Assembly: GCA_947034885.2 (NCBI GenBank)
Contig: OX344749.2
Span: forward strand, 12,787,501-12,851,500
DNA: 64,000 nt
Reading direction: 5' to 3'
From: Thuidium tamariscinum
Lineage: Eukaryota; Streptophyta; Bryopsida; Hypnales; Thuidiaceae
A program made the position numbers and the translations under genes. Under the pieces are notes generated by a model, which saw nothing but the letters and a program-made list of their open reading frames with translations, searched no databases and was not told the origin of the DNA. The stretch's first letter is position 1. Each line of letters starts with the position of its first letter. Below are positions 32,151 through 44,570 of the stretch, one piece after another.

Positions 32151-35100
32151 GAATTGGGGGGCTCAAAGCTTTGCCCTTGTTTCTAATTCACACTAACCTT
32201 CTAATACTTTCAAATCTATCAAAGTTAAAGCTTTGCTTTTTTTTCAAAGACATGCTAAATTCTATCAATTCTCAAACCCTATCAAAGTCAAAACTTCACT
32301 AACTCAAAAAAAATGGATAGAATATGGATAATAAACTTGTTAGAACAAAACGCCAAACTACCACATGTGTTGATAGATGTATTAGTACAAAATAGGAGGG
32401 TGATTGCAAGAAACACTTGTCCTATTTGTTGCATTTGGCTGGTTTTTTTGGGAGTACTTTAAAATTAGAAAATTAATTTGAAAAAAATTTGAAAAATATG
32501 AATAATGTATACACCTCTAAGATGAAGGTTTTCACCAAAGGAAATGAATAGAAAAACTTTCTAAGTAGGAGAACTTGAAAAGTGACAAACCTCTAGAAAA
32601 TACATATTTTTATGTTTTAATTAGGTAAAAATAGTAAAAATAGATATTTCAAAAAATAAAAAGTTTCAATTTGAAATTTTTTTATGGAGATGGTAATTCA
32701 CCAAAAAAAAACCAAAATAATATTTCATATTTTCAAAATACAAGCAGAAGAGAGCTCTTTTTGTAGACCTCCACACCACATAAAATTAATTATTTTTTAA
32801 AATCCTTCCTTGGAGAGCTAGAAGTCTGCTAGAAGATCATCTCATCCAAATTTCATGTTAAAATCATTAAAAAAAGGTATTCCATATTACTAAAAATCCC
32901 TAAATTGTCAAGTGTGACATCCAATTGGGGTCTATTTTTGGATAGTAAACTATTTTTGAAAATTATGAAAAAATTAGGGAAGGTTTATGATAGTTACGAG
33001 TACCTTTCCTACAAATTTTGAGTCAATTGGAGCCAAAACACAAAAGTTATGGCTGAAAAGCATATCAGCATGCAACATGTGACAAAATAGAACAAGTGTT
33101 TCTTGCAATTACCCAGGAATAAAATCACAAGTTGGTACAAGGTGTTAATACACAAAAAATACTCAAAACAAATCACTAGAAGCTCCCCTAAGCGGCATCA
33201 CCAGGGTACCAAGGTGTTTTTTTTAGGATTAGTACAAGTGTGAGTAACTCAATAAAAGAACTAAAAAAAAAGCAAGTTAGTGTACAAGAACTCAAAAAAA
33301 CACTTACAAAGTGTTAGTAAACTTTAAAGAGACCCCAAAGTCCTTCAAAACTTCAACAAAAATACAAAGTTGAAGCTTGAAATGCTCCAAAAAAACACAT
33401 TTAGAAACTTGGTTCAAATCTGGCTAAAAATCCAACTAAATAAGGGTGATTACAAGAAACACTTCATATTTTTGGCTCAAAAACATAGTTTTGGGCTACT
33501 AGATTGGTAGTTCATCGCATCAACACTACGCCACCAAATCTTAACTGTCGATTTTGGACACATATAGATATGGTTTGTTAGTCAATACTATGTAGTACTA
33601 CAAACTACTACAAAGTGCTACAGAGGTGACTAGTAGCAGAAAAATAGTAGAAAAAAGGATTGTGGACCTTTTTATTTTTAGTAATTCAAAAAAAATTCAA
33701 AAAATTATTTTAAAAGATTCATTTTTTAGACAATATTGTACTCACATTGCAATAAAAAATTCTTCTAAATTTTTTTTCCCTTTTCATAGCCTTTGTGCAA
33801 AGGAAGGTCACTTTGACCCCATGTGTGCAACAAATATGTTGCTACTTTCATAAAAAAATTAATGTCAATCTTTATAATATTAGTAGACCCCCAACTTGTT
33901 CATTTGTGGCTTCAAATTTTGATTTTTGGGTCAAAAATAGGACTAACCCCTCCCCCCCCCTTCCAAATGGCCAAAATAAACATCCAATTAAAGGCAGGTT
34001 AAAAATAGTAAGTTAATTTTTAAAATTTTGAAAAAATCACTCAGCATATAAAACCTTTGTGAGTACCTTTACTCCAAATTTTAAGGCAAAAAGACAAAAT
34101 ATGATAAAGTTATGAGCAAAAAACTACCTATTGAAGGTTAAGGGGACAAAGAAAAGGATAAGTGTTTCTTACAATCACCCATAAACAACATGATGATGTG
34201 CTAGAATAATGGCCATAAGAGGTGTTTTGAGAGGAAAAAAAGTACTCATTTATACTTTTGTAAGGTCATGGTCCATCCCCTCTTATTTGCTCATGGTAAT
34301 CTTATCACTTAAGATTTTCATCTTTATCTTGCCAATTTTGACTTTTCTCATTGGTATATTTTCTAATTTTTGGAGATTAACTCCAAATCACCAAATAGAT
34401 TGCAATGTAGGCTTCAAAAAGGCCATTTTCAGTCTGTGGAAAGCTACAATCCTTGTTATTATGCTAAAAATTCAATGAATCCTAGTGCCAATTTAAGAAC
34501 CAAAAAGGGTAAAAATCCAACTTTTGGAGGTTCATTTTTTTACAAGAAGTAACTAGCCTATGATCTTCAATAGATATGAGGGAGTAAGAAAACACATAAA
34601 TTGGACCTCATTCCAATTCCGTTTTGTCCCAAAACGCCACTCAAACTCCATCGTAATCTTTAATTTTGTAATAACTTTTAGAATCTCAACAATTTGGGTA
34701 CTTTTGGCTATCAAAATGTCTTGAAACTTGTTGAAATCTTTAATAAAATTGAAGAAGATATTCTAATTTTTTGTAAGATTTTATCACAATCTCAATAATT
34801 TCTATGAATTTCCCATTGGAAGTTAAAGCGATTGATTATTTGGAAAGGTATCTTTTAAGTATAAAAAAATGTCAATTGTTTTGGCGAAACCTCCTGTGAA
34901 ATCCCACAAAAGATGCGTGAGACCATCTCTAAGCTCTATACAATTGTTAGAGGAGAATAAAATCCTGCACTATTCTTCAATTATTGGATTTCAAAGAATC
35001 TTTTATATGGAGAGGAATCTTTGGAAAAAAAATTTCATTGAGTTTCTAGCATGATTTCAATACCAAAATATTATTTTTTAGCCATAGATTTTCTTTAGCA

Positions 35101-35518
35101 GTTCATCATGATGTTTTCCAATTTGTAAACTAAGAATTAGGATTTCCACAAAAAATGAAAATTAATTGGGGAACTTGTAACCTGATAGTGAAACTAAGTT
35201 CTAAGGTTCTCACCAAATTCTCTCAAACCTATTTAATCCAAATTCATCACATGTACAATAAGTGGGACTATTTTGAATAATTCTACTAAAGGTAGGTATT
35301 ATTTGGATTTTGGTGGTATCTAACTTATTAACAAATGGGATTTCAACCTAATTGGATAAAAACACTTTAAATATGAAAAAATATAATATTTTCATGTAAC
35401 ATGTATATTTTGGTTTTACACTTTTGAGAGGGGGTTTTGTATTATTTTTAACACTATATTTTGCAAAAAATCCCAAAAAAAGTACAGTGAGTCCTAGGTG
35501 ACAAAATGGGGGCTTACA
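32150..35518 (-). mobile_element. Family Y LTR-like sequence (main copy)
   Basis: Diverged relative of the X LTRs in the orientation of X copy 3. It shares CTCAAAGCTTTGCCC-type boxes (32162), an AAATCCAACTTTTGGAGGTTC segment (34514) matching CCCAACTTTTGGAGTTTGG of X, a terminal GTGAGTCCTAGGTGACAAAA and a TTACA end (35518), compared with GTGAGTCCCTGGTGATGAAT...ACTCACA of X. The start is not resolved, and internal insertions are likely between 32350 and 33120. No coding region. Confidence 0.55.
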
Positions 35519-35779
35519 CCAACGCAAGAGTATTTAGCCAAAGTATTTGATATGAGCCACCCACTAGATAAGACTAGGATAGCATTCATTGTGTCTTATA
35601 TATTTGCGTTGGTAATGGATGGTGAATAATTGACATTGAGTGTGGATTTTATTATTTATTCCTCAAATCAATGAGCAAAACGCCTTAAATAAGTATCAGA
35701 AATACTAAATAAGTGACCTTAATTACTACATGACAAACTTATTTGCCTTTTTGTTGTAGAGTCATCTTCCTATATTATT

Positions 35780-35938
35780 TGCTTTGGGTTTTGTCGAATA
35801 GTTGATATTTCTATTTTACATACCTATTATGGTTTTATACTCTTTTGAAGGCTTTTCATACTATTTTTCACATTTCATTTTACAAAAAATTGAAAAAAAA
35901 GAACAAGTAGTCTCAACTGACAAAATAAGAGTTCATAG
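35780..35938 (-). mobile_element. Family Y 3'-end fragment
   Basis: TTATGGTTTTATACTCTTTTGAAGG... to AGTCTCAACTGACAAAATAAGAGTTCATAG repeats the last 150 bases of the main Y copy (compare 35410-35518) and of 58130-58250. Only this end is preserved. Confidence 0.5.
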
Positions 35939-36239
35939 GGGGTAACATTGAATTTTGTAGACTCTTGTGGTTATTACAGAGATCATGCTAATGGTTTAGA
36001 AGATCATATTAGATGCTTGTATGCAAATGAGGGTGCTTAGATACTAACTCACAAGTTCTATGTCACATTTAATAACCATTAAAGGCTAAGTGGGGCAAAT
36101 TGAGGTCCTATCTTGAAATTTTAATGGAATATTTGGAAACTAAGTTAGGATTTTAGTCACTTATTTGAAAATTAAGTGAAACTTTTCAATGAAAAAATAA
36201 TTAGTCTCGGCATTGAAGTTGATATGAGGGAGTAACAAA

Positions 36240-36436
36240 AGACTACACTATGTCTACATTTAGATTTTGTATCTTTCGAGAATGCTAATCAACTTTGTTG
36301 TAATATTTAAATTTGTTGACAATTAGAGAATCTTGCTTGATTGGGTTCTTCTAACTATTGGAATGTCTTGAAACTTATTGTCTCATCTCATAAATATAAA
36401 AAAGAGATATCCTAATTTTTTATGAAATTTTATTAC
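36240..36436 (-). mobile_element. Family Y copy, part 1, interrupted by the MULE
   Basis: Aligns with 34590-34790 (both contain AATGTCTTGAAACTT and then ATTCTAATTTTT/ATCCTAATTTTT). The alignment stops at the MULE boundary and resumes at 57526, so this copy is the pre-insertion host of the MULE. Confidence 0.7.
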
Positions 36437-36445
36437 AACTTGAAT
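36437..36445. repeat. Left 9-bp target duplication of the MULE (AACTTGAAT)
   Basis: Identical to 57517-57525. Nine bases is the Mutator-superfamily duplication length, and the flanking Y sequence is continuous when the insert is removed. Confidence 0.9.
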
Positions 36446-36487
36446 CGGAGATGCTAGTTTGTGAGCATGAGCTTGTGAGCCTGTGAG
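36446..36487 (+). repeat. MULE left terminal inverted repeat, outer part
   Basis: CGGAGATGCTAGTTTGTGAG followed by CATGAGCTTGTGAGCCTGTGAG, made of repeated TGTGAGC-like words. X copy 2 is inserted directly after it, and the repeat resumes at 39703. Confidence 0.85.
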
Positions 36488-37882
36488 TGTGAGTCCCCAA
36501 TTCGTCACCGGGGACTCACGGGTTCTTTTTTCGAATTCCTACATAAACTAAGGCGTAATTAGGCTTATAAAACCTACAAAAGGGCATTAAACCGGTATTG
36601 GCATTACACATACCAATGTGCCATTTGGTCATTAGGTGGGATTTAGGATAGTTTACATCCAAAACGCCCCTTGTCTTAACTAAATAGACGCCAAACTGAT
36701 AGAGATGTATAGGATTAGGGTAAGAAGCCTAAAAAGGCCCTGTCTAGGCTAGGAAGTCCTCATAGGGGGATCTAGGAGGAATCCCCCACTCCCCATAGCA
36801 TCAAAGAGAATACGGGCGGAATACTAACCTTGAAATGCAGGTACCGGGCGATTTCCTAATTCTAGAAGCACGCAGTGGGGATGCATATTTGCATCAAAGT
36901 GGGGGGATTCCATGGGTGGTCCCTTCTAAAGTTTGGGAGTTTTCCAACATTGTTTGGATATTTCCCCAGACGGTCAACCGCGGTGGACTTTGGGTGGGAA
37001 TTTGAAAGAATATCCCAAAGTGCAGTAAAATCCCACTAAAAATCCGGCGAGGGGGTCTCACACCAACGGAGCGCTTCCCCAAGTTTCGAGACAAATCAAT
37101 AGTTGGAAGATCCCGAACCGGCGACATTCCTCCCCAACTGACAATTTAAATGACAGAAGTTGCAATTGACCGGCGTACCGGGGCCATACGACATCGGAAC
37201 GAAGCCTATCTTGGGTCTATTCCTACCCCCTTCCATCTACTTAGAAGATTGGTGAAGGTTTGGGGTCCAAAATTGCCAAACTCCAAAAGTTGGGAATTTA
37301 TCCCAACTTTGACCCCAACTTATACTAAGATTCCTTGAGAATTGGGACATATTTTAAAGTGTAAGGGGTCTCTTCCAAACTAATTATGGCCTTCCGGATC
37401 CAATGGCGCAATCCGTTTGCCATTCGGAACTAAACTCCAAAAGTTAGCCTTTTGGGGACAGCACATGGAGGAGAAATGGGGATTTAAGGCCGGGCCCCAA
37501 TGCTTTTTTGGAGAGTTTGGGCCCCAATGGCCGTGGGGAACGTTTAGGGAACGCGTGGGGAACTCCGGGCACATGTGGGAGCAAGTACCACCTCAAAAAG
37601 TTAGTGGAGGTGGCTCCAAGTGCTTGGTGTAACTAATTTCAAATTAAGTAGGTGGGAACACATGGAAACTTCTCCCATGTGAGAACTTGTAGATTTTGGG
37701 GAAGGTAAATTAGGTGGTTTTGCAAGTTCTTGTAAGGTTAGGTAAGATTTGAATTTCTCAATTCAAATTGTGTAGATTTTAGGTGGATAATTAGATTTGG
37801 GATGGTTTATGTACGGACCTCCTAAATTCCCTCATCTAGTTATTCTTAGTAGATTGAAGGGGGGGTGTTGCTCCCTTTTGAG

Positions 37883-37890
37883 TATAAAAG
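37883..37890 (+). promoter_or_regulatory. TATA box of X copy 2
   Basis: TATAAAAG followed by a pyrimidine-rich CTCTCATTCTCTCTC tract about 20 bases downstream, conserved in the three X copies. Probable LTR promoter, by inference. Confidence 0.5.
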
Positions 37891-39109
37891 GGGCGGCATT
37901 CTCCTCTCATTCTCTCTCTTTTCTTACTTCTACCCATTTAAGGGAGGACTATTGGGCCCAGGTTATGCCGGATTTCCTTTGGCTTTTGATGCCAAGGGAG
38001 CCTTTGATGCCAAGGGAGCCTTTGATGGTTTTTTGGAGTTTTTACACCCTTAGTAAGTATGGTTTGTGCTTGGGGACTTGAGACCCCCCCAAGTTGGTGG
38101 AACTTTATGCAAATTAATCTTGGTTTACTCTTGTATTGTGCCACATTTGAGAGGTGTTGTGGGAGAGAACTTGGGAGGAACCGAGGGGTTACTAGGGAGG
38201 TGACTTCGAGAGTATGCCGCATTGTGTGTCCACCCTCTTCTCCCTCTTCACCCTCTTCTCCCTCTTCTCCCTCTTCTCTTAGTCATGGGGTTAATTTAGT
38301 CCCATAGGGGACGGCGAAGCTATGAACCCCCACCCTTCCTAGAAACTGAAGGTCTTAGCCACTTGTCAAAACGCCTCACACTCACGGCGAAGCTTTGAAC
38401 CCCCTAAGTCTTAGCGGGGTGTCAAATAACCTTCCCCTTGAGTTAGAATTAATGTTTAGTGTCCAACACGGTTGGCACTAAGTCAACGTTTAGCATCCAA
38501 CATCCATTGGGTTAAAACCCTTGGGCCACATTAATTGTTTTTGTTAGAAAGTTCCTAGTTTCCACTTGAAAAGCAAAAATCCAAAGTTGTTTCTAAGCTC
38601 CAGCGCTGGACCAGCCAGCCAGAGCCCGCAGCCAGCCAACCAGCCGGGAGCCCCAGCCAGGTACCGTAGCCAGCCATCCGGGTCCGTAGCCGGGTCCGCA
38701 ACCGGGGGCCAGGGGGTTCGGGGTCCAAGGGCCTTCGGGGGTCCAAGGGGTCCTTGGGCAAAAAATCAGTAGAAATTAGTTGGGTTAGGGGATAGTATAG
38801 AAATTAGTTGAGCTAGGAAATAGTAAACACTAGTAGGGTGGGGAAGTAGTTGCAAAAAAGACCTACTTGTAAAAAACACCCAGAAGGGGATAATTAAAAG
38901 AGCCGGGGCCAAGACATGGCAATGATGGACGTGGCGTGGAGTGAAGAGGACCGGATGCACGGAACAGAGGTGGGCCTCTAAACCTTCCTTTGATTTGAAT
39001 TAATTGATGCAGTAGGAAATTAGTTAGTAGGAAAAGATTAACATCCCAAGTAAGATTAAGGTCTGGTGATTAGCAATCACGAATAGGAAGACAACCATAA
39101 AGAGAAGGA

Positions 39110-39480
39110 AAATAATGAATACCCGAACGTAGAAGTAGAAAAATACATAGAGTAGAAGAGTACAAATATATAGAGTAGAAGAAGACGTAGATTAGACTAA
39201 GACAAATACAAATACGTATAGTAGAAGAATACATAGAGTAGAAGAGTACAAATACATAGAGTAGAAGAAGACATAGATTAGACTAAGACAAATACATATA
39301 CGTAGAGTAGAATCAAGCAAAGACAAAGATGTAGATTAAAACAAATACATAGAGTAGATTAAAGGAAATACATAAAGTAGGCCAAGATGAATACCAAGAC
39401 GTAGAGTAGATTAAAAGAAGACAAATACATAGAGTAGTCTAAAGCAAATACGTAGAATAGGACAAGAGAACGAAACATAT
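39110..39480. repeat. Purine-rich tandem array of X copy 2
   Basis: Degenerate units such as CATAGAGTAGAAGAGTACAA repeated roughly every 25-50 bases. It is the reverse complement of the arrays at 42840-43380 and 9560-10120. Confidence 0.8.
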
Positions 39481-39707
39481 AAAGTAAGGAAGCAATTAGA
39501 AGTAGGACAAGGGAACGAAACAAGTACCCACCTAGGATAGTTAGGAATAACTAACTCGTGCGTTAGGATAATTAGAGTAGCAAAAGATCCATTGCTTGGA
39601 AGGCACAGTGGGTTTGACGCTTAGACACCCGTAGGAGTAGTTTTGTAAACAAGAGCCTAGTTGTGATCGCTTAATTCCAAGGGTGGGAATGAAGCGCCCA
39701 CAGTGAG

Positions 39708-40619
39708 CTTCCATTTTTTTATCCATTTAAGATTCCTAAATCTATTAGGAACCTATGACCGTGGAATTAAATGCAAGGATCTATAGTCCAAATGAAAAAC
39801 AAATGAATATGTTACTTTGTGATTATGTCCCCCAAAATTGAACCAAAATATATTTTTAAATTGAAATATTATAAAAATAGGAAATACTTTGTAAGCAACA
39901 CATAATGATGAAAATAGGTGTATTCAATAGTCTAGGTCTCTAGGATATCTCACTACAAAGACATATATGAAAAAAATACAATACATCATAATACCATTAT
40001 TTAAGGGGGACATTTATCATGTTAAAAATAGAAGGGGCAATAAACATGGATTGTAGAGGTTGAATATAAATTTGGTGATAGGCAAAATATTACAAGCACT
40101 ATATCATGAACAATGGTTTTGAGCTTATGACTAAGGAATAAATGTAGTCTCAATTGTTGGTCTTTATGTAAATTTAAAGAATGAAAATGGTCCTATCTTA
40201 TTTTAATTTTATAACAATGCTTTAAAATTAAAAACTAAAAAAATCTTGGATAGTAAATATTTAAAATATACATGATAGTCATATATTATATACAAAATAT
40301 ATGTATTAACTTAGAATGAATTAAGCAACTATTTTTCTAGTGAATGCCTTTATTTTTGGACTATCTTAGTCAAAAACAAATTTTCTAAAAACAAATTCAA
40401 TGCTAGTAGTTTAATTGAATTCCAAGCTAAAGTGTACTGTATAGAATTTTATAAAGTTTAATGATGTAGTGTAATTCAAGACTCATAATTTTATTGTTCA
40501 ATTTGGGCATAGGGTGAAGTCTTAGGCCATTAGTTGGGATCGTTGCCACATCATGCACAGTTAGATTCAATCTTAAAATAAAGTAAATAGAAATGAAATA
40601 TGAAATCATAAAATCAAAT
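39708..40619. other. MULE left non-coding region
   Basis: AT-rich sequence between the left inverted repeat and the end of the minus-strand gene. Its first 60 bases (through CCTATGACCGTGG, 39747) still match the right terminal region in reverse. The rest shows nothing I can assign. Confidence 0.5.
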
Positions 40620-40960
40620 TCAAATATCGTCTGACTCAGATGTAATGAGTTCAAAATAAGAACATATCCTAGGATGATAAGATCTACGAGGTGATAAAGA
40701 GACTGAAGATGAATCATATGAAACATCAGTATAAGCTAAAGCTAAATCTTCAGCATATGTAGGCAAACCTCGAGGACTCAAAGTAGGACTTTTAAAAAAT
40801 CCAGAGTGCCGATAAAAAGGCAAGGTTTGTCTTGGTGATGGACTCATCCAATTGCAAACAACAAGCCATATATTTGAGTATGTAGTAACAAATTAGAATA
40901 TTAAGGATAGAATTTTGAATTGCAATTGTTAAAAGAGAAATAAACATAAATAAAATTTAC

Positions 40961-42000
40961 TCATATAAGTCAAGTAGTTCGGCATCTTCAATTGGAGAGT
41001 CATCATCAATGCCCATACCATCGCTTGTAGTAGAAGAATCAAGAGTCTTGGAGATGGTTGTAGGTGTTTGTAATGGCTTGAGTACCTCATTAAAGAGCTT
41101 GGCATCACTTTCTAATGCTAAAATATGGCGATTAGATGAATGAGCTGCTCTGATGGAAGAACCTGATTAAGACACAATATTCACATGATAAGAACATCAA
41201 AATTTAAGGGTAGATTAAAACAATCAAATCACAAAATAGAAAATAATGATTCAATAATGTAGATTACAATACGTGTAGAGGCAGTCATGTTTGTAACAAT
41301 ACCACTTGTAGGGCTCAATCTATGAATAAAAAGCTTCATTAGAACCTTAAACTTCTCCTTAGTACCCCTCTATGTCTTGCCATCTTCCTTTCTACATGAT
41401 TGAGTTGTTGTCGTGATAGAATTGAAGAGGACGTCATCAGTGGCTAAATCAACTTCAAAAGTTGAGGAATCAATAGAAATCTGAAGCTCTTGAGGTTGTC
41501 TAGCAATAGGAGAGGCAGATGATCGAACCAACAACAAAGCCTTGAACTTCAATTTCAACAAACCAAAATCAAATTCAAATTAGAAGGTACATTTGAAATC
41601 AAAATAAGTGTAATAACAATTGAGTCAAAGGTAGAAGTGAAAAATTAAAATTACTGGTTACAAATTTGGATGAGTTCATAAGATGTGCCAAATATAAGCA
41701 ATTTATGATAGTCCACTCATCCTTCATCTTTAATTTGTAATTCTTGAAGAATCCAGCCACTTCTCTCTTCACTGTAGAACTGTCAGGTAAAAATAAAAGA
41801 AATGTTCCATCATCATGAAGATAGGTAAGAGAGAACGCCATCATCATATGGAGAAAACTTAGGATCCAATGCAAAATTTGAGATGGCGGATTTGAAATCC
41901 ATGGAACTGGAAGACCATCTAGATATTCTACAATGATGAGGTCCATAACTGATCTCTTTTGTATTTTTCTATCAAAAAAGAACTCTCTGCCTTCACCAAC
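40961..42000 (-). pseudogene. C-terminal methyltransferase-like exons (three exons)
   Basis: Exon 42000-41662 (splice acceptor TTTTTAG, donor GTAACC) is open throughout and includes SVMDLIIVEYLDG and HDDGTFLLFLPDSSTVKREV. Exon 41546-41273 (donor GTATTG) carries a stop after RKEDGKT, then RGTKEKFKVLMKLFIHRLSP and TNMTAST. Exon 41162-40961 (acceptor CTTAATCAG, donor GTAAAT) starts with SSIRAAHSSNRHILALESDA. The splice of the last two builds a T-A-S-T-x-S-S turn after a beta strand and is followed by an acidic-ending strand, as expected for a SAM-binding site. The position usually glycine reads arginine. Confidence 0.6.
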
Positions 42001-42174
42001 CTAAAAAGATATTTTTCAGAAATGTTAATTCATGATAAAAGATGTCAAAATTATAAAAGATGTCAAAGTCATAAAATAAAATAAATGAGAAGATGTAAAT
42101 TATGTAGAACATGTAAGATTTCATAACAATAAAAATGAGATAAAAAAATAAAATAGAAAGAATAAACTCACCTT

Positions 42175-42670
42175 TGAGTGAAAAGCTACAATGTTGTCAT
42201 ATAGTACACCAAATGTACCATTCTTCTTCTTATCTTCAACAATTCTAACAAAATAATCATTCAAGATTAGATTAAGAGATGTATGATTGGTAGACAAAGG
42301 AGCCGAAGCACTCATCATACCTTTAAGTTTGGGAGATAGTTTAAAGGTAGGAGAGGAAGTTGGTACTAAAACCACAAGAGTAGAAGATATCTTCTGGCGC
42401 TTTGAAGCAAGGAGTTTTGCTTCAGCATTGGAAAAAGAAGGTCCAGTGACAACAAGGTTCTTGAGAGTGTCTTCAAATGGTACATCTTCACTAGAATTAT
42501 CAAAATCAACCACCAATTTTTTTGATTTGGTCTTCCTAATCTTTTTAGTTGCATCCTTATCAACCACTTTAGGAACAACTATAACTATATCTTTGAGGGC
42601 GGACTTGATAGAATCTCAAAGGATAATGTCAAAAATAGGTGGTCTTTTGAGAGGACAATCCAAATACCAT
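42175..42670 (-). pseudogene. Exon of the methyltransferase-like gene downstream of the X insertion
   Basis: Continues the exon that reads ...FWDPMHWKKCGW on the other side of the LTR (to 48663). It runs through a charged linker (KKIRKTKSKKLVVDFDNSSE) to a good 5' splice site GTGAGTTT just after FHSK. One stop lies near 42617. The charged, low-complexity linker is followed by LILNDYFVRIVEDKKKNGTF, the start of a structured domain. Confidence 0.6.
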
Positions 42671-42839
42671 TGTGGGCGCTTCATTCCCACCCTTGGAATT
42701 AAACGATCACAACTAGGCTCTTGCTTACAAAACTACTCCTATGGGTGTCTAAGCATCAAACCCACTGTGCCTTCCAAGCAATGGATCTTTTGCTATTCTA
42801 ATTATCCTAATGCATGAGTTGGTTATTCCTAACTATCCT

Positions 42840-43380
42840 TGTTTCGTTCTCTTGTCCTACTTCTAATTACTTCCTTACTTTATGTGTTTCGTTCCCTTGT
42901 CCTACTTTACTCTCATGTATTGCATTTGGTTGACTATATTCTATACATGGCATCTGCTACCCCATCTCTACGTCCTTGTATTGGTTTTAGCCTACTCTAT
43001 GTATGCGTGTCCTTTTATTCTACCCTACGTATTGGTCTTTGTTTTAATCTACTCTACGTATTTGTCTTTGCCTTAGCCTACTCTACGTATTTATCTTGGC
43101 TTTGATCTACTCTACGTCTTCGTCTTCATCTAATCTACGTATTTGTCTTGGCTTTGGTCTACTCTATATATTTGTCTTGGCTTTAATCTAATCTACGTAT
43201 TTGTCTTGGCTTTGATCTACTCTACGTATTTGTCTTCGTCTTAGTCTAATCTACGTATTTGTCTGGGCTTTAGTCTAATCTACATATTCGTCTTGGTTTT
43301 AATCTAATCTACGTATTTGCCTTGGTTTTAATCTAACCTACGTATTTGTCCTTGTCCCTTCTATTTCACTTTTCCGTATT
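42840..43380. repeat. Pyrimidine-rich tandem array of X copy 3
   Basis: Units such as TAATCTACGTATTTGTCTTGG repeat with a period near 32. This is the most regular version of the array shared by the X copies. Confidence 0.8.
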
Positions 43381-43689
43381 CTATTTTATGTTTGCGTATT
43401 CATTCTTCAATCTCTCTCCTTAGTTATGATTATCTTCCTAATTGTGTTGGCTAATCGCCTACCCTTAATCCTACTTGGAATGCCAATCTTTTCCTATTAG
43501 TGAACTCCTAATTGCCTCATCTAATTAATACAAAGAGAGAGTTTTAGAGACCCACCTCCGTTCCGTGCGTCCCCCGTGTCCGGTCCTCTTCACTCCACAC
43601 CACGTCCATCATTGCCATTTCTTGGCCCCGACTCTTTTAATTATCCCCTTTACGGGTGGTTTTTACAAATAGGTCTATCCTCAACCTAT

Positions 43690-43870
43690 CTCCCAACCCT
43701 ACTAGTGTTTAGACTATTTCCTAACCCAACTAATTTCTAAACTAATTTTTAACCCAACTAGTCCCTAAACTATTCCCTAACCCAACTAATTTCTAAACTA
43801 ATTTTTAACCCAACTAGTCCCTAAACTATTCCCTAACCCCACTAATGTCTAAACTAATTTTTAACCCAGA
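43690..43870. repeat. AACCCAACTA-type short tandem repeats
   Basis: Units like CCCTAACCCAACTAATTTCT and AACTAATTTTTAACCCAACT alternate four to five times. A related but less regular array is at 10400-10560 in X copy 1. Confidence 0.7.
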
Positions 43871-44327
43871 TACCCCCGAACCCCAAGGCCCCTGGACCCC
43901 CAAGGACCCCCGACCCCAAGGCCTCCGACCCCAGCCCCTGCGCCTAAGGACCCCCGACCCCTGGCTGGCCGTTGACTAGCTGTGGACCCGGCTGCTTGGC
44001 TGTGGACCCTGGCTGACTGGCTAGGGCTCCAGCATTGGCTGGAGCTTGCAACAAACTTTGTTTTTTTTTGTTTTCAAGTAGAACTAGTAGTTCCTTAACC
44101 AAAACAAGTTAATGTGGCCCAAGGGTTTTAACCCAATGGTTGTTGGATGCTAAACATTGACTTAGTGCCAACCATGTTGGACACTAAACGTTGCTTTTAA
44201 CTCAAAGAGAAGGTTATTTGACATCCCGCTAAGACTTAGGAGGTTCAAAACTTCGCCGTGAGTGTGAGGCATTTTGACACGTGGCTGAGACTTTTAGTTT
44301 CTAAGGATGGTGGGGATTCATAGCTTC

Positions 44328-44570
44328 GCCGTCCCTTATGGGACTAGATTAACCCCCATGACCAAGAGAAGAGGGAGAAAAGGGTGAATACACAATTTCT
44401 CAAATGCTAATAGCCAAAGCTTCGCCGTCCTCTATGGGACTAGATTAACCCCGTGACCAAGAGAAAAGGGAGAAGAGGGTGGGCACACACTTCCTAGATG
44501 CTAATAGTTAAAGTTTCACCGTCCCCTATGGGACTAGATTAACCCTGTGACCAAGAGAAGAGGGAGAAGA
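44328..44570. repeat. Triplicated 100-bp block in X copy 3
   Basis: Three successive units each contain CTTCGCCGTCC (or TTTCACCGTCC), TATGGGACTAGATTAACC and GAGAAGAGGGAGAA-like sequence. Confidence 0.8.

Larger units (their letters stand above)
36488..39702 (+). mobile_element. Solo LTR, family X copy 2 (3,215 bp)
   Basis: Begins TGTGAGTCCCCAATTCG and ends GAAGCGCCCACA, flanked by an exact 5-bp duplication GTGAG (36483-36487 and 39703-39707). It is the uninterrupted copy of the family and the reference for copies 1 and 3. It contains a TATAAAAG box at 37883, a CCCTCTTCT minisatellite at 38226-38278, GCGAAGCT(A/T)TGAACCCC boxes near 38323 and 38384, a GC-rich block (38595-38760) and a purine-rich tandem array (39110-39480). 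No coding region is credible. Confidence 0.9.

Noticed and set aside
37797..38081. Frame starting MGWFMYGPPKFPHLV, also present at 44990-44526
   Set aside because: Shared only because the two X LTRs share DNA; it straddles the TATA box and a simple repeat, and shows no domain.
38555..38772. Pro/Arg-rich frames on both strands
   Set aside because: By-product of a GC-rich CCAGCCAGCC/GGGTCC repeat within X copy 2.
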